64,000 nucleotides of DNA, taken from contig DATCMU010000035.1 of NCBI GenBank assembly GCA_036563245.1, positions 1 through 64,000 on the forward strand, written 5' to 3'. Under the pieces are notes generated by a model. The model saw nothing but the letters and a program-made list of their open reading frames with translations. It made no database searches and was not told where the DNA came from. The position numbers were made by a program, and so were the translations under genes. Positions 55,624-64,000 of the stretch are shown here, in pieces (position 1 is the stretch's first letter; every line of letters starts with the position of its first letter). The stretch is from DATCMU01 sp036563245. Lineage in GTDB: Bacteria; Pseudomonadota; Alphaproteobacteria; Rhizobiales; Devosiaceae.

Positions 55624-56454
55624 ATGGCCGCGCAATCCACCAGGTCGATGCGCTCGCTGGTTTCTTTCCGCGGTTTTGGCGCAATGGCGGCGCTTTGCCT
55701 CATCATCCTCTACGTGCCGATGGCAGTGCTGGTCACCTTCTCGTTCAACGCCAACCGCGCCGTAACCGTCTGGGGCGGCTTCAGCTTCCAGTGGTATGTG
55801 AAGGCGGCCTCCAACAGCGGCTTGCAATATGCCGCGTGGAACTCGCTTACCGTGGCGCTGATCGCCACCACCCTGGCAACTGCCATTGCCACCTCGGCGG
55901 CGCTTGCGACCGGCCGCGGCCAGCGTTTCCGCGGTGCGCAGGCTTTCTATGCGCTTGTGAACCTGCCGTTGATGCTGCCCGAAATCATCATTGCGGTCGG
56001 CACGCTCTCCTTCTTTGCGCTGCTGGGCATGACCCTGTCGCTGACCACGGTGATCATTGCCCATACCGTGTTCTGCATCCCGTTCAGCTACCTGCCCATC
56101 CGCAGCCGGCTCGAGACCATGGATCGTCGGCTCGAGGAGGCCGCAATGGACCTCTACGCGACCCAGTGGCGTGCATTTCGCCATGTCACCATGCCCTTGC
56201 TGATGCCGGGCATCATGTCCGGCGCAATGCTGGCATTCGTGGTCTCGCTGGATGACTTCATCATCACGGCCATGGTGGCCGGCGCCGGCGCCGGAACGCT
56301 GCCGGTCTACGTCTACACCCAGCTCAAGCAGGGCGTTACGCCAGAGATCAACGCGATTTCGACCGTGTTGCTTGCCGTCTCGATCCTGCTGGTCGCGGCC
56401 TCATATTTCGTCGCCAAGGCTGGGTCCCGCTATTCCCGTCCCGCTGCATCCTGA
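55624..56454 (+). CDS. potC: Polyamine-type ABC permease (PotC-like)
   Basis: A 276-residue six-helix permease. EAAMDLYATQWRAFRHVTMPLLMPGI is the EAA loop and SLDDFIITAMVAGAGAGTLPVYVY the PotC hallmark. It begins one base after the potB stop. The preferred ATG is at 55624, before MAAQSTRSM. Confidence 0.93.
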   Translation: MAAQSTRSMRSLVSFRGFGAMAALCLIILYVPMAVLVTFSFNANRAVTVWGGFSFQWYVKAASNSGLQYAAWNSLTVALIATTLATAIATSAALATGRGQRFRGAQAFYALVNLPLMLPEIIIAVGTLSFFALLGMTLSLTTVIIAHTVFCIPFSYLPIRSRLETMDRRLEEAAMDLYATQWRAFRHVTMPLLMPGIMSGAMLAFVVSLDDFIITAMVAGAGAGTLPVYVYTQLKQGVTPEINAISTVLLAVSILLVAASYFVAKAGSRYSRPAAS

Positions 56455-56477
56455 ACCTGCAACCAAAGGAGCGTCTT

Positions 56478-57512
56478 ATGAACCGCACTGCCAGCATACT
56501 CGGCCTTGGCCTTGCGGCGTGCATGCTGACTTCGATGCACGCATATGCCGAAGGGTCCCTCGCGATCTTCAATTGGGGCGACTACATCTCCGACGAGATG
56601 GTCAAGAAATTCGAGCAGACCTACGACGTCAAGGTGACCATCGATACCTACGACTCCAATGAAACCATGCTCGCCAAACTCAAGTCCGGCATCACCGGAT
56701 ACGATCTGGCCGTACCCAGCGACTACATGGTCGAAATCCTGATCAAGGAAGACCTGCTGGAGCGCGTCGAGCCCAATACATTCGAGAACTACAAGAACCT
56801 CGAGCCGCAATGGGCGGACGTCTACTGGGACAAGGGACGTCACTATTCGGTCCCATGGGTATGGGGCACGACGTCCTTCACCGTGAGCACGGATGTCTAC
56901 AAGGGCGACATCGACACGCTGGCGCTGATGCTCGAGCCCCCCGACGAACTCAAGGGCCGCATCAACCTTCTGCGCGACGTGAACGAGGTCATCAACGCCG
57001 CGTTGCGCTACCGTGGCCTGCCGCTGTGCAACGAGAACCCCGCCGATCTCAAGCAGGTGCAGGACCTTCTCACCAACCTCAAGCCCTACGTGAAGAGCTT
57101 TGCCTACGAGTCCAAGGAACTTGCCTCTTCCGGGGAAGTCGATCTCGCCCAGATATGGAACGGCAAGGCCTATCTCGCCCGGCTCGAGAGGCCCGATCTG
57201 CGCTACGCCTATCCCAAGGAAGGCTATACCGCCTGGATGGACAACCTGGTTGTCATCAAGGGCGCGCCCAACATCGAGAACGCCAAGCTGTTCATGAATT
57301 TCCTGATGGACCCCGAGAACGCGGCCATGATGACCAACTTCACCGGCTATGCGAACGGGGTGTCGGGAAGCGCGCAATATGTCGATCCCAAGCTCGCCGG
57401 CTCGCGAGAATACCGCCCGCCGGAAGGTGCGCCCGATCCCGAATTCGTGCCCGTGTGCAACGAAAGGGTGATCCGGCTCTATGACCGGCTGTGGACGAAC
57501 TTCCTGAAGTAG
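56478..57512 (+). CDS. potD: Polyamine-type ABC binding protein (PotD/F-like)
   Basis: A 344-residue periplasmic binding protein with a signal peptide (MNRTASILGLGLAACMLTSM, cleavage after HAYA). The mature start GSLAIFNWGDYISDEMVKKF is the PotD/PotF opening; YDLAVPSDYMVEILIKEDLL, RHYSVPWVWGTTSF and AYPKEGYTAWMDNLVVIKGA are further family marks. The acidic pocket residues expected for a diamine cannot be assigned safely. Completes the importer. Confidence 0.92.
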   Translation: MNRTASILGLGLAACMLTSMHAYAEGSLAIFNWGDYISDEMVKKFEQTYDVKVTIDTYDSNETMLAKLKSGITGYDLAVPSDYMVEILIKEDLLERVEPNTFENYKNLEPQWADVYWDKGRHYSVPWVWGTTSFTVSTDVYKGDIDTLALMLEPPDELKGRINLLRDVNEVINAALRYRGLPLCNENPADLKQVQDLLTNLKPYVKSFAYESKELASSGEVDLAQIWNGKAYLARLERPDLRYAYPKEGYTAWMDNLVVIKGAPNIENAKLFMNFLMDPENAAMMTNFTGYANGVSGSAQYVDPKLAGSREYRPPEGAPDPEFVPVCNERVIRLYDRLWTNFLK

Positions 57513-57536
57513 AAGCGCAAGCTCGGAGGACGAAGA

Positions 57537-58193
57537 ATGGCAATTGGGCGCCATCCGCAATGGGCGGACCTGAACTTGCAGGATCTCCTGCAGAATTCCG
57601 CCCTGGTGGTGGTGGACGCGACGAATGGCGTCCTGCACCCGGATGGCGCCCAGTCTGCCGACGGGCTCTGGCAGCGCGCCCGCTCTCGCGGCGGCGCGCT
57701 TGAGGCGATCGCCAGCCTGGTGGGCCTTGCACGCAAGCGTGCGATGCCCGTCGCCTGGCTGCGTTACGAATACCTGCGCCAGCATTACCCCGCGACGATC
57801 CTGGATCGCGCCCAGCAAGACTACTGGTACGGAAACCGGACCTGGACCGGGGGCCAGAAGGTTTGGGAAGGCGCGCTTGTCGATGAGCTCGCCGTGCTCA
57901 GGACATCTGAAGACCTCGATGCCGTCTATACGAGCTTTGGAAATGTCTTTCTGGGTTCGCCCCTGCTGCCGTCGCTGGCCGCCTGGAATGTACGGACCAT
58001 CCTGATCTGCGGTTTTCACCTGGACCATTGCGTGGAACAGGCGGCGCGCACCGCCCGCGATTTCAGCCTGGTTCCCGTTGTCGTGGGCGATGCCAGCGCG
58101 GCGTCGGACCCGGCGGATGAGCAGCCCACCCTCAAACGCATCGATGCGAACTGGGCGCCCGTTATCGAGGCTCGCGAGCTACTGACTTCCTGA
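57537..58193 (+). CDS. Isochorismatase-like cysteine hydrolase, lacking the usual Lys
   Basis: A 218-residue protein of the isochorismatase fold: LVVVDATNGVLHP (Asp), and RTILICGFHLDHCVEQAARTARDFS with the catalytic Cys. The middle motif that normally carries the catalytic Lys is SFGNVFLGSPL without a lysine at that point. It follows potD by 24 bases. A ureidoacrylate/N-carbamoyl-type amidohydrolase acting on an imported amide is one guess; with Lys lost, activity may be altered. Confidence 0.82.
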   Translation: MAIGRHPQWADLNLQDLLQNSALVVVDATNGVLHPDGAQSADGLWQRARSRGGALEAIASLVGLARKRAMPVAWLRYEYLRQHYPATILDRAQQDYWYGNRTWTGGQKVWEGALVDELAVLRTSEDLDAVYTSFGNVFLGSPLLPSLAAWNVRTILICGFHLDHCVEQAARTARDFSLVPVVVGDASAASDPADEQPTLKRIDANWAPVIEARELLTS

Positions 58194-58308
58194 TTGCTCC
58201 GGCCCCGCTGCCCGCCGGGCCGCGCTGGCCCGGAGCGTCGGCCGCGTGTCGATCTCGCCGGCTGGCAGGTCGAGTGAACAAGCACTTCTTTCGAACAGGA
58301 CAAGATCG

Positions 58309-59628
58309 ATGAACGAGACATTCCAACCCCGATCGCTCGACAGTTTCTGGATGCCCTTCACGGCCAACCGGCAGTTCAAGGCCGATCCGCGAATGCTCGT
58401 CGCCGCCTCCGGCATGCATTACACCGCCCAGGACGGGCGACCGGTCCTTGACGCAACGGCGGGTCTCTGGTGCGTGAACGCAGGGCACGGCCGCCGCGAG
58501 ATCGCCGAGGCTGTCGCCAACCAGTTGCGTGACCTCGACTATGCGCCATCGTTCCAGATGGGGCACCCGCTTGCCTTCGAATTCGCCGAGCGCCTGGGCG
58601 CGATCGCGCCGGCGGGTCTCGATCGGGTCTTCTTCGCCAATTCAGGATCGGAAGCGGTAGACACGGCCCTGAAAATGGCGCTGGCCTATCACCGCGCGCG
58701 CGGCGAGGGCGCCAGGACACGCCTCGTGGGGCGGGCGCGGGCCTATCACGGGGTGGGATTTGGCGGGCTTTCAGTCGGCGGCCTGGTCGGAAACCGGCGA
58801 AACTTCATCCAGTTGCCCGGTGTCGATCATCTGGCCGATACCCACGACCTCGCCCGGAATGCCTTCACGGACGGCCAGCCCGAATTCGGCGCCGAGCGCG
58901 CGAACGACCTTGAGCGCATCATTGCATTGCATGGCGCCGAGAACATCGCGGCGGTGATCGTGGAGCCCATGGCCGGCTCGACAGGCGTCCTCATCCCGCC
59001 TCTCGGTTACCTCGACCGCCTGCGCGAATTGTGCACTACCCACGGCATCCTGCTCATATTCGACGAGGTCATCACCGGTTTCGGGCGGCTCGGGGCACCG
59101 TTTGCCGCCCAGAAATTCGGCGTCGTCCCCGATATCATGACCGTGGCGAAGGGGATCACCAACGGGACCATTCCGATGGGCGCGGTCCTGGCGTCGCGCC
59201 AGGTCCACGATGCCATGATGCATGGGCCTGATGGCAGCATCGAGTTCGCCCACGGCTACACCTATTCGGGCCATCCAGTGGCCGCCGCGGCCGGCCTTGC
59301 AACGCTCGATATCTACCAGGGCGAGGGCCTGATGACACGGGCATCGGATATCGAGACCGACTGGCAATCGGCGCTTTCGCGTCTGCGTGGCCTCCCCAAT
59401 ATCATCGATATCCGCAGTATCGGCCTGGTTGGCGCCATCGAACTGCAGCCCAGGCCCGACGCGCCCGGCAGAAGGGCCTACGAAGCCTTCGTCCAGTGCT
59501 TCAAGGCGGGCGTACTCGTGCGCGTCACGGGCGATGTCATTGCGCTTTCCCCGCCCCTTGTCGCGGAGCGCGAACACATCGATACGATCGTTGAAACCCT
59601 GGCCGACGTGCTCGCCCACATCAACTGA
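58309..59628 (+). CDS. Class III omega-aminotransferase, likely beta-alanine (omega-amino acid):pyruvate
   Basis: A 439-residue PLP aminotransferase starting FQPRSLDSFWMPFTANRQFK, the opening I associate with omega-amino-acid:pyruvate transaminases. PLP contacts are FANSGSEAVDTALKMA, RAYHGVGFGGLSVGG, LLIFDEVITGFGRLG and the Schiff-base Lys in MTVAKGITNGTIPMGAV. Product from beta-alanine would be malonate semialdehyde, the substrate of the two dehydrogenases of the region. ATG at 58309 after AGGACAAG. GABA or other omega-amines are also possible substrates. Confidence 0.88.
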   Translation: MNETFQPRSLDSFWMPFTANRQFKADPRMLVAASGMHYTAQDGRPVLDATAGLWCVNAGHGRREIAEAVANQLRDLDYAPSFQMGHPLAFEFAERLGAIAPAGLDRVFFANSGSEAVDTALKMALAYHRARGEGARTRLVGRARAYHGVGFGGLSVGGLVGNRRNFIQLPGVDHLADTHDLARNAFTDGQPEFGAERANDLERIIALHGAENIAAVIVEPMAGSTGVLIPPLGYLDRLRELCTTHGILLIFDEVITGFGRLGAPFAAQKFGVVPDIMTVAKGITNGTIPMGAVLASRQVHDAMMHGPDGSIEFAHGYTYSGHPVAAAAGLATLDIYQGEGLMTRASDIETDWQSALSRLRGLPNIIDIRSIGLVGAIELQPRPDAPGRRAYEAFVQCFKAGVLVRVTGDVIALSPPLVAEREHIDTIVETLADVLAHIN

Positions 59629-59670
59629 GCGCCATCGCCACGGTCTGACCGGGCAGGGTGACGGGGCGGA

Positions 59671-61287
59671 TCAGGATGCGTGTCCACGGATCATGTCGGC
59701 TGCCTTTTCCGCGATCATGATGACCGGCGACGCGGTGTTTCCGGACACGATCCTGGGCATGATCGAGGCGTCGATGACCCGGAGCCCGTCGATGCCGCGC
59801 ACGCGCAGACTGGAATCCACAACCGCCTTGTCGTCCGGGCCCATTCTGCACGTTCCCACGGGATGGAAGATCGTGGTGGCGATGTTGCCGATCTCGCGCA
59901 CCAGCTCGTCGTCGGTCTGCACGCCGGGGCCGGGCAGGAACTCCTGCGGCTCGTAGGGCGCCAGCGCCTTTGCCGTCATGATCTTTCGCGCCTGCTTGAC
60001 CGCGGTGACCGCGACCTGCCGGTCGCGCTCGGCCGAGAGATAGTTGAGCCGGATGTCGGGTTGCCGATCCGTCTCCCGGCTGGTCGCATGTGTGCTGCCC
60101 CTGCTTTCCGGCCTCAGGTTGCACACCGACACGGTTATCGCGGGGAAGGGGTGCAGCGCATCGCCCAGCTTGTCGGTCGACAGCGGTTGGACGTGATACT
60201 CCAGATCGGGCGTTTCGAGCGCAGGGCTGGACTTGGTGAACATCCCGAACTGGCTGGGCGCCATGGAAAGCGGGCCACTGCGGCGCACCCCGTATTCCAG
60301 TGCCATCAGCGCCTTGCCCACAAGCGAGTTCGCCGCGGTATTCAGTGTCCTGGCGTTGCGCACCTTGTAGGCGGTCCGGATCTGGAGATGGTCCTGCAGG
60401 TTTTCGCCTACACCTTCGCTTTCGTGAATGATCTCGACGCCAAGGTCCCTGAGAACTTCGTGCCTGCCAACTCCCGACAACTCCAGGATCTTGGGCGAGT
60501 TGATCGCTCCCGCCGCCAGAAGGACTTCGTCCGCAGCCCTTGCCACGCAGGTCTCGCCGCGCCAGCGGAATCGCACGCCGGTCGCGCGCCTGTTCTCGAT
60601 GACGAGGCGTTCGGTCTGCGAGTTGGTCAGCACGCGCAGATTGGGCCTTCTCATGGCTGGCCGCAGGAAGCCCTTTGCCGTGCTCCAGCGCACGCCGTGG
60701 TTCTGGTTGACCTCGAAGAAGCCCGATCCCTCGTTATTGCCGTCATTGAAGTCGTCGCGTGGCATCACGCCGAATTCCATGGCGCCCTGCTGCACGGCCC
60801 GCAGGATCTCCCAGTTCAGGCGCTGGCGGGAGACTTTCCATTCGCCGCCCGACTTGTGGTGCGCGCTGTTGCCTGCATGGTGGTCCTCGGACCTGAGGAA
60901 ATAGGGCAGGACGTCGTCCCAGCCCCAGCCGGCATTCCCCATCTGCCGCCAGCCCTCATAGTCGGCCGCCTGGCCGCGCATGTAGATCATTCCGTTGATC
61001 GACGTGCAGCCGCCAAGCACCTTGCCGCGCGGGTAGGAGAGCGACCGCCCGTTGAGGCCCGGTTCCGCCGAGGTCTTCATCATCCAGTCGGTGCGCGGAT
61101 TGCCCATGCAGTAGAGATAGCCCACCGGGATGTGGATCCAGTGATAGGAATCGTTGCCGCCTGCCTCAAGCAAAAGTACTTTCTTGTCAGGGTCTTGGGT
61201 GAGCCGGTTCGCCAGCACGCATCCCGCAGTTCCCGCGCCTACGATGATATAGTCGTAACTGCCCTCCAGTTCGCGAACCTGATCCAT
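59671..61287 (-). CDS. GMC-family flavin oxidoreductase (choline dehydrogenase-like; possible 3-hydroxypropionate dehydrogenase)
   Basis: A 538-residue GMC enzyme. YDYIIVGAGTAGCVLANRLTQ is the FAD site, GKVLGGCTSINGMIYMRGQ the GMC signature 1, VLLAAGAINSPKILELSG the signature 2, and the C-terminal HPVGTCRMG and GNTASPVIMIAEKAADMI carry the active-site His and Asn. By family it could be choline or alcohol dehydrogenase. The DddA branch oxidises 3-hydroxypropionate to malonate semialdehyde, and the adjacent LysR and semialdehyde dehydrogenase genes favour that role. Confidence 0.85.
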   Translation of the reverse strand: MDQVRELEGSYDYIIVGAGTAGCVLANRLTQDPDKKVLLLEAGGNDSYHWIHIPVGYLYCMGNPRTDWMMKTSAEPGLNGRSLSYPRGKVLGGCTSINGMIYMRGQAADYEGWRQMGNAGWGWDDVLPYFLRSEDHHAGNSAHHKSGGEWKVSRQRLNWEILRAVQQGAMEFGVMPRDDFNDGNNEGSGFFEVNQNHGVRWSTAKGFLRPAMRRPNLRVLTNSQTERLVIENRRATGVRFRWRGETCVARAADEVLLAAGAINSPKILELSGVGRHEVLRDLGVEIIHESEGVGENLQDHLQIRTAYKVRNARTLNTAANSLVGKALMALEYGVRRSGPLSMAPSQFGMFTKSSPALETPDLEYHVQPLSTDKLGDALHPFPAITVSVCNLRPESRGSTHATSRETDRQPDIRLNYLSAERDRQVAVTAVKQARKIMTAKALAPYEPQEFLPGPGVQTDDELVREIGNIATTIFHPVGTCRMGPDDKAVVDSSLRVRGIDGLRVIDASIMPRIVSGNTASPVIMIAEKAADMIRGHAS

Positions 61288-61427
61288 CCGTCCCTCTCCC
61301 CTCTTCTTGTTTTGCCAACACTCCTATCCGACCAGCGGCCATTGGAACAAGTTGCACTCAAGTCGCATATGGACGGCAGCCCCGGCCAGCCTGGACGCAG
61401 TGGACAGAACGGCAGACAAGCTCGGTA

Positions 61428-62351
61428 TCAGACCTGCGTCGTGGCGCCGGACAAGAAGGACGTCTCGAACTGGCCATGGGCGCGCTTCACCTGCTCGACG
61501 ATGAAATCGATCACCGTTCGCACGCGCGCGGAGTCGCGGGAATCCTGGTGGGCCATGATCCAGAATGTGCGCTTGATTTCGACCAGGTTGGGCAGGACGG
61601 GCACCAGCGCCGGCACGGATCGCGCCATGAAATCGGGCAGGATGCACAACCCCACGCCTGCCTCCACCGCGCGGGTCTGGGCGAAAATGTTCGTGCTCGA
61701 CAGGCGGGGTCCCAGGTCGGGTTCGATGGCGTTGAGGTAGTCGAGTTCGGGCGTGAAGATCAGGTCCGGGATATAGCCGATGATCGTATGGCTTGCGATC
61801 TCCTCCTTGCGCGTGATCGGCCCGTTGTGGCGCAGATAGTCGCGCGAGGCATAGACATGCAGCGTATAATCGGTGAGCTTGCGTGAGAACAGCCGGCCGC
61901 TGTCGGGCCGCGACAGCCCCACCGCGATATCGGCCTCGCGCTTGGACAGGCTGAAGATGCGGGGCATCGCAACCAGTTGCAACTCAAGCTCGGGGTTGCG
62001 GCTCGCCAGTTCCCCGAGGCGCGGCGCCAGAAAGAACGAACCGAACCCATCCGGAGCGCCGATCCGCACCGCCCCTGTCAGCGAGAACCGTTCCCCCGCG
62101 ATATCGTTCTGGATCGTGGCCGCCGTGCTCTCGATATTCTCGGCGTGCACCAGCATCTTCTCGCCCAGGTCGGTCAGCGCATAACCGCGCGGCGAACGGG
62201 TGAACAGGGCGGCGCCAAGCCGCTTTTCCAGGGCGCGCACACGCCGGCTGATCGTGGCGTGATCGGTGTCCATGCGCCGGGCCGCCGCCGTCAGGCGGCC
62301 CGTGCGCGCAACGGCGAGAAAATAGCGAAGATCATCCCAGTCGAATGCCAT
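61428..62351 (-). CDS. LysR-family transcriptional regulator
   Basis: A 307-residue regulator. MAFDWDDLRYFLAVARTGRL and MDTDHATISRRVRALEKRLGAALFTR form the helix-turn-helix; the rest is the two-lobed effector domain. I use the ATG at 62351; another ATG at 62363 adds four residues. It is divergent from a semialdehyde dehydrogenase gene, the usual target arrangement. Its ligand is perhaps 3-hydroxypropionate or a related acid. Confidence 0.92.
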   Translation of the reverse strand: MAFDWDDLRYFLAVARTGRLTAAARRMDTDHATISRRVRALEKRLGAALFTRSPRGYALTDLGEKMLVHAENIESTAATIQNDIAGERFSLTGAVRIGAPDGFGSFFLAPRLGELASRNPELELQLVAMPRIFSLSKREADIAVGLSRPDSGRLFSRKLTDYTLHVYASRDYLRHNGPITRKEEIASHTIIGYIPDLIFTPELDYLNAIEPDLGPRLSSTNIFAQTRAVEAGVGLCILPDFMARSVPALVPVLPNLVEIKRTFWIMAHQDSRDSARVRTVIDFIVEQVKRAHGQFETSFLSGATTQV

Positions 62352-62403
62352 GGGTATGAGCATAATCGCACAATGGTTGATCCATCAAGGGTCTGGCCTT
62401 GCG

Positions 62404-62430
62404 AAACTAAACAGATGCATCTTTGCGTTT
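62404..62430. promoter_or_regulatory. Candidate LysR binding region
   Basis: The perfect ten-base palindrome AGATGCATCT (62413-62422) is framed by AAAC (62404-62407) and GTTT (62427-62430). It lies midway between the divergent LysR and dehydrogenase starts, where a LysR regulator would be expected to bind. Confidence 0.4.
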
Positions 62431-62456
62431 AGCGGAGTTTCAGGGAGGAGGCGTCG

Positions 62457-63956
62457 TTGTACAACGTTGGGCACTTCATCGGGGGAAGCCGGGTCGAGGG
62501 CGCGAGCGGCCGACACAGCGATATCTTCAATCCCGCCACTGGAGAGGTCCAGGGCCGCGTGGCGCTGGCCAGCGCCGACGAACTGAACGCCGCGATCGCG
62601 AACGCGAGGGCAGCGCAGCCCGAATGGGCGGCGGTCAATCCGCAGCGGCGCGCCCGTGTCCTGATGAAATTCGTCGAACTTCTGAACAGGGACATGGACA
62701 AGCTCGCCGAGGCGCTGTCGCGCGAGCACGGCAAGACGCTCCCCGACGCGCGCGGCGACGTGATCCGTGGGCTTGAGGTCGCCGAGTTCTGCATCGGTGC
62801 CCCACATCTGCTCAAGGGCGAGTTCGCCGAAGGCGTCGGGCCGGACATCGACATCCATTCGGTGCGCCAGCCGCTTGGCGTGGTCGCCGGCATTACCCCG
62901 TTCAACTTCCCCGCGATGATCCCGATGTGGAAATTCTGCCCGGCCATCGCGGCGGGCAACGCCTTCATCCTCAAGCCGTCCGAGCGCGATCCGTCCGTTC
63001 CCATCATGCTGGCGGAACTGATGTTGGAAGCTGGCCTGCCTGCCGGCATTCTGAACGTGGTCAACGGCGACAAGGAAACCGTCGACGGTATCCTCGATCA
63101 CCGCGACATCATGGCGGTGGGCTTTGTCGGTTCGACCGCGGTTGCCGAATATGTCTACACGCGTGGCTGCGCGGCCGGGAAGCGTGTGCAATGCTTTGGT
63201 GGCGCCAAGAACCACATGCTGATCATGCCCGACGCGGACATGGACAAGGCCGTCGATGCACTCGTGGGTGCCGGCTACGGAGCGGCGGGCGAACGCTGCA
63301 TGGCCGTCTCGGTTGCCGTGCCGGTCGGCGAGGGGACGGCGGACCGGCTCATGGAGAAGCTGACGCCGCGCGTCGAAAACCTCAAGATCGCCCCGTATAC
63401 GGTCGGCGACGACGCCGACTTCGGCCCCCTTGTGACGAGCGAGGCGCGGGCACGCGTGACCGGTTATGTCGACAAGGGCGTCGAGGAAGGCGCCACGCTC
63501 GTCGTCGATGGACGCGGCTTTGCGCTGCAGGGATATGAGAACGGCTTTTTCATCGGCCCCTGCCTGTTCGACCGCGTCACGCGGGACATGACGATCTACA
63601 AGGAAGAAATCTTCGGGCCGGTGCTGTCGGTCGTTCGGGCAAAGACCTACGAGGAAGCCCTCGACCTTGCCATGAGTCACGAATACGGGAACGGCGTTGC
63701 CATCTTCACCCGGGACGGCGACGCCGCGCGCGATTTCGCCGCAAGGGTGAATGTGGGCATGGTGGGGATCAATGTGCCCATTCCGGTGCCGGTTGCGCAC
63801 TTCACATTCGGCGGCTGGAAGCGGTCCGGATTCGGAGACCTCAACCAGTACGGCCCGGACGCCTTCAGGTTCTATACCCAGACCAAGACGATCACCTCGC
63901 GCTGGCCTTCGGGCATCAGGGACGGCGCGGAATTCGCCATGCCGACGTCAGGCTGA
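62457..63956 (+). CDS. CoA-acylating (methyl)malonate-semialdehyde dehydrogenase 2
   Basis: A 499-residue MmsA-type enzyme starting at a TTG, fixed by CAGGGAGGAGG five bases upstream. GITPFNFPAMIPMWKFCPAI, CFGGAKNHMLIMPDADMD and GAAGERCMAVSVAV (Cys) are present, and the C-terminal GWKRSGFGDLNQYGPDAFRFYTQTKT is full. It is closer to classic MmsA (499 residues) than the 51958 copy. With the divergent LysR and the GMC gene it forms a possible 3-hydroxypropionate unit. Confidence 0.94.
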   Translation: MYNVGHFIGGSRVEGASGRHSDIFNPATGEVQGRVALASADELNAAIANARAAQPEWAAVNPQRRARVLMKFVELLNRDMDKLAEALSREHGKTLPDARGDVIRGLEVAEFCIGAPHLLKGEFAEGVGPDIDIHSVRQPLGVVAGITPFNFPAMIPMWKFCPAIAAGNAFILKPSERDPSVPIMLAELMLEAGLPAGILNVVNGDKETVDGILDHRDIMAVGFVGSTAVAEYVYTRGCAAGKRVQCFGGAKNHMLIMPDADMDKAVDALVGAGYGAAGERCMAVSVAVPVGEGTADRLMEKLTPRVENLKIAPYTVGDDADFGPLVTSEARARVTGYVDKGVEEGATLVVDGRGFALQGYENGFFIGPCLFDRVTRDMTIYKEEIFGPVLSVVRAKTYEEALDLAMSHEYGNGVAIFTRDGDAARDFAARVNVGMVGINVPIPVPVAHFTFGGWKRSGFGDLNQYGPDAFRFYTQTKTITSRWPSGIRDGAEFAMPTSG

Positions 63957-64000
63957 GGCATGCCGGTCGGCAGGTCGGCCGACCGAAACGGGGGAGGAAA
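63957..64000 (+). other. End of window: ribosome site of a further gene
   Basis: After the dehydrogenase stop only 44 bases remain. GGTCGGC and GGCCGACC could pair as a small hairpin, and GGGGGAGGAAA at the very end looks like a ribosome site for a gene starting just beyond the edge. Confidence 0.4.

Noticed and set aside
62404..62430. A fifth NsrR-like site at AGATGCATCT
   Set aside because: One half matches the consensus but the second half does not; position midway between LysR and its likely target fits a LysR site better.

Overview
The window is about 64 kb of GC-rich, densely coding chromosomal DNA with many 1-4 base start/stop overlaps (ATGA, GTGA, TGATG) and frequent GTG/TTG starts. 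Gene families and arrangements (CimA, an AcrB/HlyD pair under PadR, tesA next to a YbbA/YbbP exporter, etfBA, kbl-tdh, SuyAB/SlcC/ComC, REP-like GCGTTTCC palindromes) point to an alphaproteobacterium, probably of the Hyphomicrobiales (Devosiaceae-like) and plausibly marine. That placement is inference. I saw no rRNA, tRNA, CRISPR array, prophage or insertion sequence.

Region 1 (1-25.4 kb) is mostly core metabolism: the 3' end of cysS, a VOC protein, two tandem GFA-family zinc proteins, a proline iminopeptidase, citramalate synthase, and a large Ala/Pro-rich LysM envelope protein that seems to start at a CTG. Next come an ArsR regulator with an Atm1-type ABC exporter, a phd-doc toxin-antitoxin pair, a PadR-controlled RND efflux operon, an APC permease with nadC and cysQ, gph, tesA divergent from ybbA-ybbP, and etfBA.

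Region 2 (25.5-42.5 kb) is the highlight. It reads as one locus for uptake and complete breakdown of the plant and algal sulfosugar sulfoquinovose (SQ). It encodes an ABC sugar importer, a Gfo/Idh/MocA protein that may be the NAD-dependent sulfoquinovosidase, a mutarotase, a fucose-isomerase-like SQ isomerase, a PfkB kinase and a LacD-type aldolase (sulfo-EMP2 logic). These are followed by a sulfolactaldehyde dehydrogenase, SlcC and ComC (which would invert the configuration of sulfolactate), and the sulfo-lyase SuyAB, giving pyruvate and sulfite. An IclR and a HutC-type GntR regulator sit inside. A shared operator-like motif lies at all three main promoters, inside or next to good sigma-70 promoters at two of them.

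Region 3 (42.5-50.2 kb) has a threonine-degradation operon (XRE-cupin regulator, kbl, tdh) and then a group of small genes: fdxA, DUF488, DUF2249, a polytopic heme-copper-oxidase-like membrane protein, a double-DUF2249 protein, a DUF59 Fe-S factor and three small unknown proteins. Four 23-bp sites resembling NsrR operators stand before four transcription units, suggesting a nitric-oxide-responsive regulon.

Region 4 (50.2-64 kb) holds a MocR regulator, two CoA-acylating (methyl)malonate-semialdehyde dehydrogenases, a polyamine-type ABC importer, an isochorismatase-like protein, an omega-aminotransferase, a GMC oxidoreductase and a LysR regulator. Together they look like a funnel of beta-alanine-type amines and 3-hydroxypropionate into malonate semialdehyde and acetyl-CoA.
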